NCBI GenBank assembly: GCA_009733745.1
Contig: WNWL01000001.1
Span: 930,001 to 994,000 of the forward strand
DNA: 64,000 nucleotides
DNA from: Oceanobacillus sp. HTM 045
Lineage (GTDB): Bacteria > Pseudomonadota > Alphaproteobacteria > Rhodobacterales > Rhodobacteraceae
Direction of reading: 5' to 3'
How positions within the stretch are numbered: position 1 is the first letter of the stretch; the number at the start of each line of letters is the position of its first letter. A program made the translations under genes and the position numbers. A model generated the notes under the pieces. That model searched no databases. It saw nothing but the letters and a program-made list of their open reading frames with translations, and was not told the origin of the DNA. Shown piece after piece: positions 17,862 to 25,929 of the stretch.

Positions 17862-18242
17862 CTACTCGGGCGTCCAGGCTTCGTAGTCCCGCGCCGCGGG
17901 CGCCGGACGCGCGCCGACATGCAGGCTGCCGGGGGGGTGATAGGCGCCGGGCGTGCCGGTCATGTTCGGCACGTGGGCCTTCTCCCATGCCTTCTTGGGT
18001 AGCGGCGCCTCGGTCGGCGGCTCGTCATAGGTGTGGTGGAGCCAGCCGTGCCAGTCGGGCGACACGCGGCTCGCTTCCGACTCGCCATTGAAGACGACCC
18101 AGCGGCGCTTGCCGTCCTTCGTCTGGTAGAAGACGTTGCCGGCCTCGTCCTCTCCGACCTTCTCGCCCCTGCGGCTGGTGAACAGGCGCGTTCCAACGGT
18201 CTGCCCGTTCCACCACGTGAAGATTTCGCTGAGAAGACCCAT
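17862..18242 (-). CDS. NDUFA12 family NADH:ubiquinone oxidoreductase accessory subunit
   Basis: The 126-residue protein is homologous to the mitochondrial complex I B17.2/NDUFA12 subunit, a supernumerary subunit present in alphaproteobacteria. Motifs: [44 protein letters not shown] and AYHPPGSL. It probably stabilises complex I at the cytoplasmic membrane. It heads a leftward cluster with mlaD, the methyltransferase and the DUF2155 gene. Confidence 0.93.
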   Translation of the reverse strand: MGLLSEIFTWWNGQTVGTRLFTSRRGEKVGEDEAGNVFYQTKDGKRRWVVFNGESEASRVSPDWHGWLHHTYDEPPTEAPLPKKAWEKAHVPNMTGTPGAYHPPGSLHVGARPAPAARDYEAWTPE

Positions 18243-18403
18243 CGACTCGCTCCTTGAGAACCGGCGCGACTATGGCCGAGCGGCGGCCCCCAGTCCAGAG
18301 TTGCGCACCTGCCGGACCGGGCCGATTGCCCCCACTCGACCCTGACGTGTGGGGCGCGCGCAACGAAACGCGCGCCATGTGACGAAAACGAGGCAATTAC
18401 GCA

Positions 18404-18440
18404 ACGTCACCGTTGACGCTTACGTTAGTCCTGTCATTAG
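18404..18440 (+). promoter_or_regulatory. Candidate promoter and operator of the fadL-like gene
   Basis: A TTGACG box (18413-18418) with a weak CATTAG -10 (18435-18440) lies in the gap before the FadL gene. The box is the right arm of an inverted repeat CGTCA-CCGT-TGACG, and the run TTGACGCTTACGTTAG resembles operators of MerR-type LiuR regulators of fatty/branched acid catabolism known from proteobacteria. Both readings are tentative. Confidence 0.3.
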
Positions 18441-18492
18441 CAGAGAACAGAAAACAAGATTTACATCAGTCCTAAGGGGGACCAGGAGGGAA

Positions 18493-19701
18493 ATGAGCAT
18501 CCGTTCTTTGCTGTTCGCAACTGTTGCGACCACTCTTCTTGCGGTCGGGCCCGCCGCGGCTGGCTCGTTCGCGCTCAAGGAGCGCTCCGCGACGGCGCAG
18601 GGCGCCTCGTTCGCCGGCGCCACCTCTGCCGCGAGCGACATCAGCTTCGCCGGCTTCAACCCGGCGGCGCTCCGCGCGACGGCGCCCTCGACCGAGAGCC
18701 GCGACGGCATCTCGATCGCCGGTTCGGCCAGCGTGGTCGGCGTGTCGTCCGAGGGCACCGTCTCGACCGGCGGCACGGTCGACCCGGGCAAGATCGGCGT
18801 GGTTCCGGCCGGCTATCTCGGCTGGCGGATCGACGAGGACCTGGTCTTCGGCGTCGGCTCGTTCTCGCAGTTCGGCCTCTCGACCGAGTACGCGACGAGC
18901 TGGACCGGTGCGGGCGACGGCATTCAGTCGACTCTCCAGTCGGCCGCGGTCTCGCCGATGTTCTCCTATGACGTGACCGACTGGGTGACGGTCGGCGCCG
19001 CGCTGAACATTCTCTATGTCGATGCGCGGCTGACGTCGGCGACCCAGCGGCTCGACGGCAACACGCTGGAGTTCGGCTTCATGGCCGGCGCGCTGTTCGA
19101 CGTGGCGGACCGGACCACGCTCGGCATCGCCTACCAGTCAGGCTACAACCTCGGCATCAACGGCAACGTGAACGGCCTGCCCGCCGTCGCAGGGGCCGAG
19201 CTGCCGATGGTGGTCAGCGCGGGCGTGACCCACGGGTTCACCGACGACTTCCGGGTGATGGCCGAGGTGCAGTGGCAGAACTGGTCCGCGTTCGACAAGA
19301 TCGACGTGACTGTGGCCAGCGCGATCTTCCAGTCCGATCCGCAGAACTACGACGACGCGTTCTTCGTGGCGCTCGGGGCCGAGTACGACATCACGCCCGA
19401 GTTCACGCTGCGCGGCGGCGCGGCCTGGGACCAGACGCCGACCAACGACGACATCCTGCCCGGCACGCCGCCGGCGCTCGGGATCACCAACCGCACGGTG
19501 CGCGTGCCGGACACGGACCGCGTGTGGCTGTCGCTCGGCGCGAGCTACGACCTGACCGAGCACATGGCAGTGGACGTGGCCTACTCGTTCCTGTTCGGCC
19601 TCGAGGACGCGCGGGTCGGCCTGCGCTCGGTGCCGGGCACCTCGGTCGAATACGATGCCATGGCGCACATCTTCACCGTGGGCGGCCGGATCGACTTCTG
19701 A
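18493..19701 (+). CDS. fadL: FadL/TodX-family outer-membrane fatty acid transporter
   Basis: The 402-residue beta-barrel has a signal peptide (ending GPAAAG). After cleavage it begins SFALKERSATAQG and has AASDISFAGFNPAAL, close to the conserved FadL start that plugs the barrel. It ends in a strand with a terminal aromatic residue (HIFTVGGRIDF), as outer-membrane proteins do. It takes up long-chain fatty acids or other hydrophobic substrates. The start at 18493 has the ribosome site GGAGGG; the longer open frame upstream is promoter DNA. Confidence 0.93.
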   Translation: MSIRSLLFATVATTLLAVGPAAAGSFALKERSATAQGASFAGATSAASDISFAGFNPAALRATAPSTESRDGISIAGSASVVGVSSEGTVSTGGTVDPGKIGVVPAGYLGWRIDEDLVFGVGSFSQFGLSTEYATSWTGAGDGIQSTLQSAAVSPMFSYDVTDWVTVGAALNILYVDARLTSATQRLDGNTLEFGFMAGALFDVADRTTLGIAYQSGYNLGINGNVNGLPAVAGAELPMVVSAGVTHGFTDDFRVMAEVQWQNWSAFDKIDVTVASAIFQSDPQNYDDAFFVALGAEYDITPEFTLRGGAAWDQTPTNDDILPGTPPALGITNRTVRVPDTDRVWLSLGASYDLTEHMAVDVAYSFLFGLEDARVGLRSVPGTSVEYDAMAHIFTVGGRIDF

Positions 19702-19724
19702 TCCGCAGCGAACCGGTTTCACAG

Positions 19725-19753
19725 CGGGGGCCTCCGGGCCCCCGTTCTCGTTT
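19725..19753 (+). terminator. Terminator after fadL
   Basis: An 8-bp stem CGGGGGCC (19725-19732) with GGCCCCCG (19737-19744) is closed by a TCCG tetraloop (UNCG class, very stable) and followed by TTCTCGTTT. Confidence 0.75.
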
Positions 19754-19847
19754 GCGGGACGGCGGTCCGGAAGGACAGTGTGCGCGACTGATCCGGGCGG
19801 CGTGCGCGTGTTACACTCCGGAACATGCAATCCCGGGAACGCGCACG

Positions 19848-20408
19848 ATGACCCTGACCCGCCGACACCTGCTCGCCGCCCTGCCGCTGATCGCCCTGCC
19901 CGCCACGGCGCTCGCGGGCGAACGCGACGGCCCTGCCCCCACCAGCCTGCCATTCCAGGTGCAGCGCGCGGATGGCGGCTGGGTCACGCCCGACAGGCTG
20001 GTGATCCGCGGCCACGGTTATGCGGTATCCGGCCAGGTGCCGGTGACCAACCACGACCGGGTGGATTTCGGCCGCGTCCCGATCCTCGGCGACATCACCG
20101 GCGACGTGCTGGGCGCGGAGGACTTTTCGCCGGTCAACCGCGTCGGTGCGCTGCGTATCGCGGAGCGGGCCATCGTGTTCGAGCTCGACAGCACCACGCC
20201 CGGCCTCGACGGTCTGCCCGTTTCCATCCTCACCGATCTGCCGCGCCACGGGCTGACGGAGTTTCACCTCCGACCGGGAGCGGCCCGCGCCGCGCCCGGC
20301 CCGGGCGCGGGCAGCGTGGAGGGGGCCGTCTACGTCATCGAGGGGCGGCGCGGTCGGCGGCTCGTCGGCGTGGTGGGAGACCTGCCCGGCTACCTTATCG
20401 AGTGGTAG
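19848..20408 (+). CDS. Exported protein of unknown function (possible Tat substrate)
   Basis: The 186-residue protein starts TRRHLLAALPLIALPA, a twin-arginine-like signal with cleavage near ALAGE. The mature part is rich in beta-type segments (GYAVSGQVPVTNHDRVDFG, LVGVVGDLPGYLIEW) and Asp/Gly, with no motif I recognise. The only Cys-free, globular look suggests a soluble periplasmic protein. It follows fadL after a terminator and precedes the DUF6524 gene by 70 nt, so it may be monocistronic. Confidence 0.6.
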   Translation: MTLTRRHLLAALPLIALPATALAGERDGPAPTSLPFQVQRADGGWVTPDRLVIRGHGYAVSGQVPVTNHDRVDFGRVPILGDITGDVLGAEDFSPVNRVGALRIAERAIVFELDSTTPGLDGLPVSILTDLPRHGLTEFHLRPGAARAAPGPGAGSVEGAVYVIEGRRGRRLVGVVGDLPGYLIEW

Positions 20409-20478
20409 AGCTTTCGCCCTCGTGGCGCTATGTTGCGCCACGAACGGCCAGTGCGGGCCGAATGACAAGGCAGGCAAG

Positions 20479-20898
20479 ATGGCGGCACGACGGTCCTTCG
20501 GGTTCAGCGATTTCCTCATTCGCTGGGTGTTCGCACTCGCGCTGGTACTGCTGACCTTCAACCCGACCTCGTGGAACTACGTCGCGTGGATGCGCGACAC
20601 CGAGGGCGACCTGCCGCTCAAGGCGCTGGCCGGGCTGGTGCTGGCGGTGGGCTACGTCATCTACCTGCGCGCGACATGGCGGGCGATGGGGCTGTTCGGC
20701 ATCGCGCTGGTGCTGGCCCTGCTCGCCGCGATCGGCTGGGTGCTGGTCGACCAGGGGCTGCTCGACCCGAACAACGAGGTGCTGGCGACCTGGCTGATCC
20801 TGTTCGCGGCGGGCACGGTGCTGGGCATCGGGCTTTCGTGGTCGCATATCCGCCGGATCCTTTCGGGACAGCTTGACGTCGACGACGTCGACGCCTGA
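20479..20898 (+). CDS. DUF6524-type small inner-membrane protein
   Basis: The 139-residue protein has four predicted membrane helices (about residues 13-31, 48-65, 70-90, 98-120) and an acidic C-terminus (DVDDVDA). The start FGFSDFLIRWVFALALVL and the NPTSWNY motif match my memory of the DUF6524 family, whose function is unknown. The ATG at 20479 is chosen because it directly precedes the first helix. The TetR gene begins 16 nt after its stop. Confidence 0.7.
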   Translation: MAARRSFGFSDFLIRWVFALALVLLTFNPTSWNYVAWMRDTEGDLPLKALAGLVLAVGYVIYLRATWRAMGLFGIALVLALLAAIGWVLVDQGLLDPNNEVLATWLILFAAGTVLGIGLSWSHIRRILSGQLDVDDVDA

Positions 20899-20914
20899 TC
20901 CGGGAGCGCACATC

Positions 20915-21523
20915 ATGCGCCGCAAGGGCTATCATCACGGCAACCTGCGCGAGGCGCTGGTCGAGGCGACGCTTGAGCTGATTGCCGAGACCGGGCCGGA
21001 CGGGTTCACCCTCGCCGAGGCGGCGCGGCTCGCGGGCGTGACACCCGCCGCGCTCTACCGCCACTTCAAGGACCGTGCCGACCTGATGGCGGAGGTCGCG
21101 AAACGCGGCTTCGCCCTGTTCGCGGACGCGCTGGAGACGGCGTGGAACCGGGGCCGACCCAACCCGCTCGCGGCGATCGACGCGGTCTGCCGCGCCTATC
21201 TCACCTTCGCGCGCGAACAGCCGGCCTTCTATGCCGCGATGTTCGGGACCGGGTCCCGCGCGGAGGCGGACCCCGAGTCGTCCCGGGCGTTCGAGGTGCT
21301 CGAGACCGCCTGCGCCACCCTCGTCTCGCATGTGCCGCCCGACCGCCGCCCGCCGGTGCAGATGATGGCCTACCATCTCTGGTCGCTGGCGCACGGCACG
21401 GCCCAGCTCTTCATCCGGCCGGACGGCTCCGCACCGCGCGCGCCGATGTCGCCGGAGGACCTGCTGGAGAGCGCCACGGTGGTCTATCTGCGCGGTCTCG
21501 GGCTGATCCCGGAGAGCGATTGA
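20915..21523 (+). CDS. TetR/AcrR family transcriptional regulator
   Basis: The 202-residue protein has an N-terminal helix-turn-helix (about residues 25-50: TLAEAARLAGVTPAALYRHF) and a C-terminal ligand domain with the TetR_C pattern FAREQPAFYAAMFG and HLWSLAHGTAQLF. The basic N-terminus RRKGYHHGNLREAL is typical of this subgroup. It is 16 nt downstream of the DUF6524 gene and 109 nt upstream of the chromate module, either of which it might control; no operator was identified. Confidence 0.9.
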   Translation: MRRKGYHHGNLREALVEATLELIAETGPDGFTLAEAARLAGVTPAALYRHFKDRADLMAEVAKRGFALFADALETAWNRGRPNPLAAIDAVCRAYLTFAREQPAFYAAMFGTGSRAEADPESSRAFEVLETACATLVSHVPPDRRPPVQMMAYHLWSLAHGTAQLFIRPDGSAPRAPMSPEDLLESATVVYLRGLGLIPESD

Positions 21524-21632
21524 CAATACCCGTCGGGGGCTGCAATTTCGCCGCATGGGGCTAGCGGAGTGCCCCGTGAGGCGACAGCCCAAACGCCGCG
21601 TCCATGAACCCTCGAACAGGAGGAGGACGCAA

Positions 21633-22454
21633 ATGCCGTCGCCGACAGAGATTACCGTCTCCCAGCTATCCCGCCTGATCGGACTGCCCGACACGCCCGT
21701 GATTCTCGACCTCCGGACGGAGGAGGATTTCGCGGAAGATCCATGCCTGATCCCGGGCGCGCGCCGTGCCGGGTTCGACTCCGTGACCGAGTGGGGCGCC
21801 GCGTTGGCGGGGCAGCGGGTCGTCGCCGTCTGCCAGAAGGGGCTGAAGATCAGCCAGGGCGCCGCCGCGTGGCTCCGCCATCTCGGCGCCGCCGCCGAAA
21901 CGCTCGAAGGCGGCATGATGGCGTGGCGTGCCGCGGGGTTGCCGGCCGTCCCGGCAAGCGCGATCCCGCCGCGCGACGCGCAGGGACGCACCGTCTGGGT
22001 CACGCGGCACCGGCCCAAGATCGACCGGATCGCCTGCCCTTGGCTGATCCGCCGGTTCGTCGATCCGTCCGCCGTGTTCCTCTACGTCGCCCCGGCGGAA
22101 GTGGCGTCGGTGGCCGAGAGGTTCGGCACCACGCCCTTCGACATCGACGGCGTGTTCTGGTCGCACCGGGGCGAGACCTGCTCGTTCGACACAATGGTGG
22201 AGGAATTCGGCCTCGCGACAGAGCCGTTGCTGCATCTCGCGCGCCTCGTCCGCGGCGCGGACACGGCGCGACCCGACATCGCGCCCGAAGCGCCGGGCCT
22301 GCTCGCGGCGCTGCTTGGGCTCAGCCGGATGTACCGTGACGACCTCGCGCAGCTCGAGGCGGGCATGACGGTCATGGACGCCTTCTACCGCTGGTGCCGC
22401 GACGCGACCGAGGAGACGCACAACTGGCCCGCGCCGGAGAGGGCGCCGTCATGA
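21633..22454 (+). CDS. chrB: Rhodanese-ChrB fusion, chromate resistance protein
   Basis: The 273-residue protein fuses a rhodanese domain (about 8-110, loop VCQKGLKIS with the catalytic Cys) to a ChrB C-terminal domain (about 118-268: VWVTRHRPKIDRIACPWLIR, GETCSFDTMVEEFGL). ChrB-type proteins sense or handle chromate in chrBA operons. The next gene, chrA, overlaps by 4 nt (ATGA). The unusual part is the sulfurtransferase domain in place of the normal ChrB N-terminus; it may link thiol chemistry to the oxyanion response. Confidence 0.88.
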   Translation: MPSPTEITVSQLSRLIGLPDTPVILDLRTEEDFAEDPCLIPGARRAGFDSVTEWGAALAGQRVVAVCQKGLKISQGAAAWLRHLGAAAETLEGGMMAWRAAGLPAVPASAIPPRDAQGRTVWVTRHRPKIDRIACPWLIRRFVDPSAVFLYVAPAEVASVAERFGTTPFDIDGVFWSHRGETCSFDTMVEEFGLATEPLLHLARLVRGADTARPDIAPEAPGLLAALLGLSRMYRDDLAQLEAGMTVMDAFYRWCRDATEETHNWPAPERAPS

Positions 22455-23728
22455 ACGCTCCGATGAAGTCTCAACCCTCCTTCGGCGAGGCCACCTCGGC
22501 CTGGGCGCGGATCGGCGTGCTGTCCTTCGGCGGGCCCGCGGCGCAGATCGCGCTGATGCACCGGGTCACCGTGGACGAGAAGCGCTGGCTGACCGAACAG
22601 CAGTATCTCAACGCGCTCTCCTTCTGCATGTTGCTGCCGGGGCCGGAGGCGATGCAGCTCGCGACCTATGCCGGGTGGCGGATGCATGGCGTGCTGGGTG
22701 GGCTGGTGGCGGGGCTGCTCTTCGTCCTGCCCGGCGCCTGCGTGGTGATGGCCCTCGCCGCGATCTATGCCGCGTTTGGCGAGGTGCCGCTGGTCGAGGC
22801 GCTGTTCTTCGGCATCAAGGCCGCGGTGCTGGTGATCGTGCTGGAGGCACTGCTGAAGATCGCCCGGCGCGCCCTCAAGGGAACGCCGCACTGGGTGATC
22901 GCGGGGCTTGCCTTTGCGGCGATCTTCTTCCTCGCTGTGCCGTTCCCGCTGATCGTTGCCGCGGCGGGGCTCTACGGGTTCGTCACCGCGCGAGGAGAGG
23001 CAGGGCCGACGGGTGCGCCGATCCCGCTCGGGCGCACCTTCGCGACGGTCGCGCTCTGGCTGGCGATCTGGTGGCTGCCGCTCGGCGGGGTCGCGCTCGC
23101 GGCGGGGGGCGAGCATGTGCTGACGCAGCTCGGCACCTTCTTCTCCAAGCTGGCGGTGGTCACCTTCGGCGGCGCCTACGCGGTGCTCGCTTACATGGCG
23201 CAGGACGTGGTGCAGGGGCACGGCTGGCTCACCGCGGGCGAGATGATAGACGGGCTGGGCCTTGCCGAGACCACGCCGGGGCCACTGATCCTCGTCACCG
23301 AGTTCGTCGGCTTCCTCGCCTCCTACAAGTCGGGCGGCTGGGGGATGGCCGTGCTCGGCGCGCTGGTGACGCTCTGGGCGACCTTCGCGCCGTGTTTCCT
23401 CTGGATCTTCGCCGGCGCACCGTGGATCGAGCGGATCTCCGGCCAGCCCCGCCTCAAGGGCGCGCTCGCGGCGATCACGGCGGCGGTCGTCGGGGTGATC
23501 CTGAACCTCTCGATCTGGTTCGCGCTGCATGTCTTCTTCGGCGAGGTCACGCGGCACGAGGCCGGTCCGCTCAGTCTCTGGGTGCCGAGCCTGTCCACGC
23601 TCGATCCCTGGGTGGCGGTGCTGGCGGCGATCAGCGGCGTGCTGCTGCTGGGCCTGCGCTGGAGCATCCCGGCGGTCCTCGCGGTGAGCGCCGCTCTGGC
23701 GCTGGCGATCCGGTTCGGGGTCGGCTGA
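22451..23728 (+). CDS. chrA: ChrA family chromate efflux transporter
   Basis: This 425-residue inner-membrane protein has two homologous halves, the hallmark of long ChrA proteins. Each half has a family signature: RIGVLSFGGPAAQIALMH with LLPGPEAMQLATYAGW in the first, and KLAVVTFGGAYAVLAYM with AETTPGPLILVTEFVGF in the second. Ten or so hydrophobic segments are visible. It exports chromate. Its start overlaps the chrB stop, so the pair is translated together. Confidence 0.95.
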   Translation: MNAPMKSQPSFGEATSAWARIGVLSFGGPAAQIALMHRVTVDEKRWLTEQQYLNALSFCMLLPGPEAMQLATYAGWRMHGVLGGLVAGLLFVLPGACVVMALAAIYAAFGEVPLVEALFFGIKAAVLVIVLEALLKIARRALKGTPHWVIAGLAFAAIFFLAVPFPLIVAAAGLYGFVTARGEAGPTGAPIPLGRTFATVALWLAIWWLPLGGVALAAGGEHVLTQLGTFFSKLAVVTFGGAYAVLAYMAQDVVQGHGWLTAGEMIDGLGLAETTPGPLILVTEFVGFLASYKSGGWGMAVLGALVTLWATFAPCFLWIFAGAPWIERISGQPRLKGALAAITAAVVGVILNLSIWFALHVFFGEVTRHEAGPLSLWVPSLSTLDPWVAVLAAISGVLLLGLRWSIPAVLAVSAALALAIRFGVG

Positions 23729-23790
23729 CGCCAGCCTTGTCTCCGGCCCGGCCGCGTGCGATGCGCGACGGGCCGGAACCGGAGGATCGG

Positions 23791-24930
23791 ATGCGCGACT
23801 TTGCCCTCGAGGTGTTCTTCTCGAAATGGGAGTTCACCGCCCGCCATCACATGACCGCGTCGGATGCCGAGAGCCTGTCGCTCGCCGAGCTGCTGGACAT
23901 GGCGTCGCCGGAGGACCGCGAGGCGTTCGAGACCCTCTGGCTCGGTTATACCGAGACGCAAGGCGCGCCCGACCTGCGCGCGGCGATCGCGGCGACCTAC
24001 GACACGCTGGGCCCGGAGCATGTGCAGTGCTTCGCGGGGGCGGAGGAAGGCGTCTTCATCGCGATGAAGACGCTGCTCGGCCCGGACGACCACGCCGTGG
24101 TGGTGGTGCCCAACTACCAGGCGGCGGAGACCATTCCGCTCTCCATCTGCGAGGTCACGGGCGTGCCGCTCGACCCCGCGGCTGGCTGGACGCTCGACCC
24201 CGAGGCCGTCGCCGCCGCGATGCGGCCGAACACGCGGCTCGTCTCGGTCAACTTCCCCAACAACCCGACCGGCGCGATCCCCTCCCGCGAGGTCTGGGAC
24301 CGGCTGGTGGAGATCTGCCGGGCACAGGGGGCGTGGCTCTTCTCCGACGAGGTCTACCGGCTGCTGGAAGTGGACGAGGGCAAGCGCATCCCGCAGGCGG
24401 CGGATGTCTACGAGAAGGGTCTCTCGCTCAACGTCATGTCCAAGGCCTACGGCCTGCCCGGGCTTAGGGTCGGCTGGATCGCCGGGCGCGACACCGAGGC
24501 TCTCGCCCGCTTCAACCGGATGAAGCACTACCTCTCGATCTGCAACTCCGCCCCGTCAGAGCGGCTGGCGCTGATCGGGCTCAAGGCGCGCGACCGGATC
24601 CTCGCGCGCAACCGGGCGCTGGTGGCCGAAAACCTCGACAAGCTCGACAGCTTCTTCGCGGACTATCCCGCCCTGTTCGACTGGTCGCGCCCGGACGGCG
24701 GCTGCGTCGCCTATCCCCGCTTCACCGGACGGGGTGAGGTGGACCGGTTCTGCGAACGGCTGGTGGAGGAGTCCGGCGTTCTCCTCCTGCCGGCGGCGAT
24801 ATATCGGTCCGAACTGCTGGAAGCGCCTTCCGGCCACTTCCGTATTGGTTGCGGCCGCAAGGGCATCGATGCCGGGCTGGAGGCGTTCCGCGGCTTTCTC
24901 GACCGCCACCACAACGACCTCGCGAGCTGA
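23791..24930 (+). CDS. PLP-dependent aminotransferase, class I/II
   Basis: The 379-residue enzyme has the fold-type I signatures NFPNNPTGAIPS, FSDEVYRLLEVDEG and the PLP lysine in VMSKAYGLPGLRVGWIAG, plus FRIGCGRK near the end. The ATG at 23791 is preceded by GGAGG; another in-frame ATG (23761) is 30 nt upstream. The opening FALEVFFSKWEFTARHHM is characteristic of a subgroup of unknown substrate. It follows chrA by 62 nt, but a functional link is unlikely. Confidence 0.87.
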   Translation: MRDFALEVFFSKWEFTARHHMTASDAESLSLAELLDMASPEDREAFETLWLGYTETQGAPDLRAAIAATYDTLGPEHVQCFAGAEEGVFIAMKTLLGPDDHAVVVVPNYQAAETIPLSICEVTGVPLDPAAGWTLDPEAVAAAMRPNTRLVSVNFPNNPTGAIPSREVWDRLVEICRAQGAWLFSDEVYRLLEVDEGKRIPQAADVYEKGLSLNVMSKAYGLPGLRVGWIAGRDTEALARFNRMKHYLSICNSAPSERLALIGLKARDRILARNRALVAENLDKLDSFFADYPALFDWSRPDGGCVAYPRFTGRGEVDRFCERLVEESGVLLLPAAIYRSELLEAPSGHFRIGCGRKGIDAGLEAFRGFLDRHHNDLAS

Positions 24931-24952
24931 GCGATTTTCGGCCCTGCCGATC

Positions 24953-25005
24953 TTGACATCCGGCCCTGTCGCGACCAGCTATGTAAATGTGAATAACATT
25001 CACAT
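24953..25005 (+). promoter_or_regulatory. Candidate promoter with a 19-bp palindromic operator
   Basis: A consensus -35 TTGACA (24953-24958) and a possible -10 TATGTA (24980-24985, long 21-bp spacing) precede an inverted repeat at 24987-25005: ATGTGAAT-AAC-ATTCACAT, with perfect 8-bp arms. The palindrome would cover the transcription start of the DUF2852 gene, a position suited to a dimeric repressor. The regulator is not known. Confidence 0.5.
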
Positions 25006-25024
25006 ACCGACGGAGAAGCGACAG

Positions 25025-25405
25025 ATGGAACGGATCAGATCGTGGCTGGCCCGGGCCGAGGCGAAACTGGATGAATGGGGATACGGGGCCTGGATTGCGG
25101 CCATGGTCCTCGGCTTCATCCTCGTCTGGCCGATCGGACTGGCTTTGCTCTTCTACATGATATGGAGTGGACGAATGGGCTGCAAAGGCCGCTGGATGAA
25201 CCGCAGGAAGACCCACAGGCCGAGCGGCAACTCGGCGTTCGACGCATACCGCGAGGAAACGCTGAAGCGGCTCGACGAGGAACAGTCCGCGTTCAACGCC
25301 TTCCTCGAGAAGCTGCGCCGCGCCCGCGACCAGGCCGAGTTCGACCAGTTCATGGACGAGAAGCGCCGCTCCGACACCGGCGGGCCCGAAGCCAGCCCCG
25401 CCTGA
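25025..25405 (+). CDS. DUF2852 family membrane-associated protein
   Basis: The 126-residue protein has one membrane helix (about residues 22-47, WIAAMVLGFILVWPIGLALL), a short basic loop and a C-terminal charged helix (NSAFDAYREETLKRLDEEQ) likely to form a coiled coil. This is the layout of DUF2852 proteins of alphaproteobacteria; function unknown. The start follows the ribosome site GGAG, 20 nt after the palindromic operator. Confidence 0.8.
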   Translation: MERIRSWLARAEAKLDEWGYGAWIAAMVLGFILVWPIGLALLFYMIWSGRMGCKGRWMNRRKTHRPSGNSAFDAYREETLKRLDEEQSAFNAFLEKLRRARDQAEFDQFMDEKRRSDTGGPEASPA

Positions 25406-25465
25406 CACGGCACCAGCCCGCGCGCCAGCCGGCGTGCGGGCATTCCCTTTCCGCCCATTTGCGGC

Positions 25466-25494
25466 TTGTCCCGCACCCCTCTCGACATTAGGTA
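25466..25494 (+). promoter_or_regulatory. Possible promoter before secG
   Basis: TTGTCC (25466-25471), 17-bp spacer, TAGGTA (25489-25494), in the 167-bp gap before secG. It is a weak match. Confidence 0.3.
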
Positions 25495-25572
25495 CCGGAC
25501 GCACTAGAAGGCCCCGACCGCGGGGCTGATCCCCCGCGCCCGACCCGTATCCGTGCCGAAACCGAGACCGAA

Positions 25573-25917
25573 ATGTCCAACCTGCTGCTGATCGTCCACC
25601 TGATCCTCGCCGTGTTCCTCATCGCGGTCGTGCTGCTTCAGCGTTCCGAGGGCGGCGCGCTCGGTATCGGTGGTGGTGGCGGCGGCGTCGTGTCGAACCG
25701 CGGTGCGGCGACGGCGCTTTCCAAGATCACCTGGGCGCTCGCAGGGCTGTTCATCCTCACCTCGATCGCGCTGACCGTTCTCGAAGGCGGCCGCACCTCC
25801 GGCTCCGTGATCGGGACGGAGACGCCGGGCACCGCAGTCCCGGGCACCGATTTCGAGCTTCCTCCGCTATCCGACCCGTCCGGCGGCGAGCTCCTGCCCC
25901 CGCCGCCCTCCGAGTAA
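25573..25917 (+). CDS. secG: Preprotein translocase subunit SecG
   Basis: The 114-residue protein has two membrane helices (about 3-22 and 54-72) joined by the family loop VVLLQRSEGGALGIGGGG, followed by a Pro/Gly-rich tail. SecG assists SecYEG during protein export. In many Rhodobacteraceae secG sits directly before pyrG. Here pyrG is 15 kb away and secG is followed after 12 nt by a glycosyltransferase gene. Confidence 0.95.
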   Translation: MSNLLLIVHLILAVFLIAVVLLQRSEGGALGIGGGGGGVVSNRGAATALSKITWALAGLFILTSIALTVLEGGRTSGSVIGTETPGTAVPGTDFELPPLSDPSGGELLPPPPSE

Positions 25918-25929
25918 GGCCCGGCCCGC

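Noticed and set aside
22675-23790. Upstream extension of the second aminotransferase frame through chrA (751 codons in total)
   Set aside because: The extension translates into Arg/Gly/Ala-rich sequence within chrA; the ribosome site at 23791 marks the true start.
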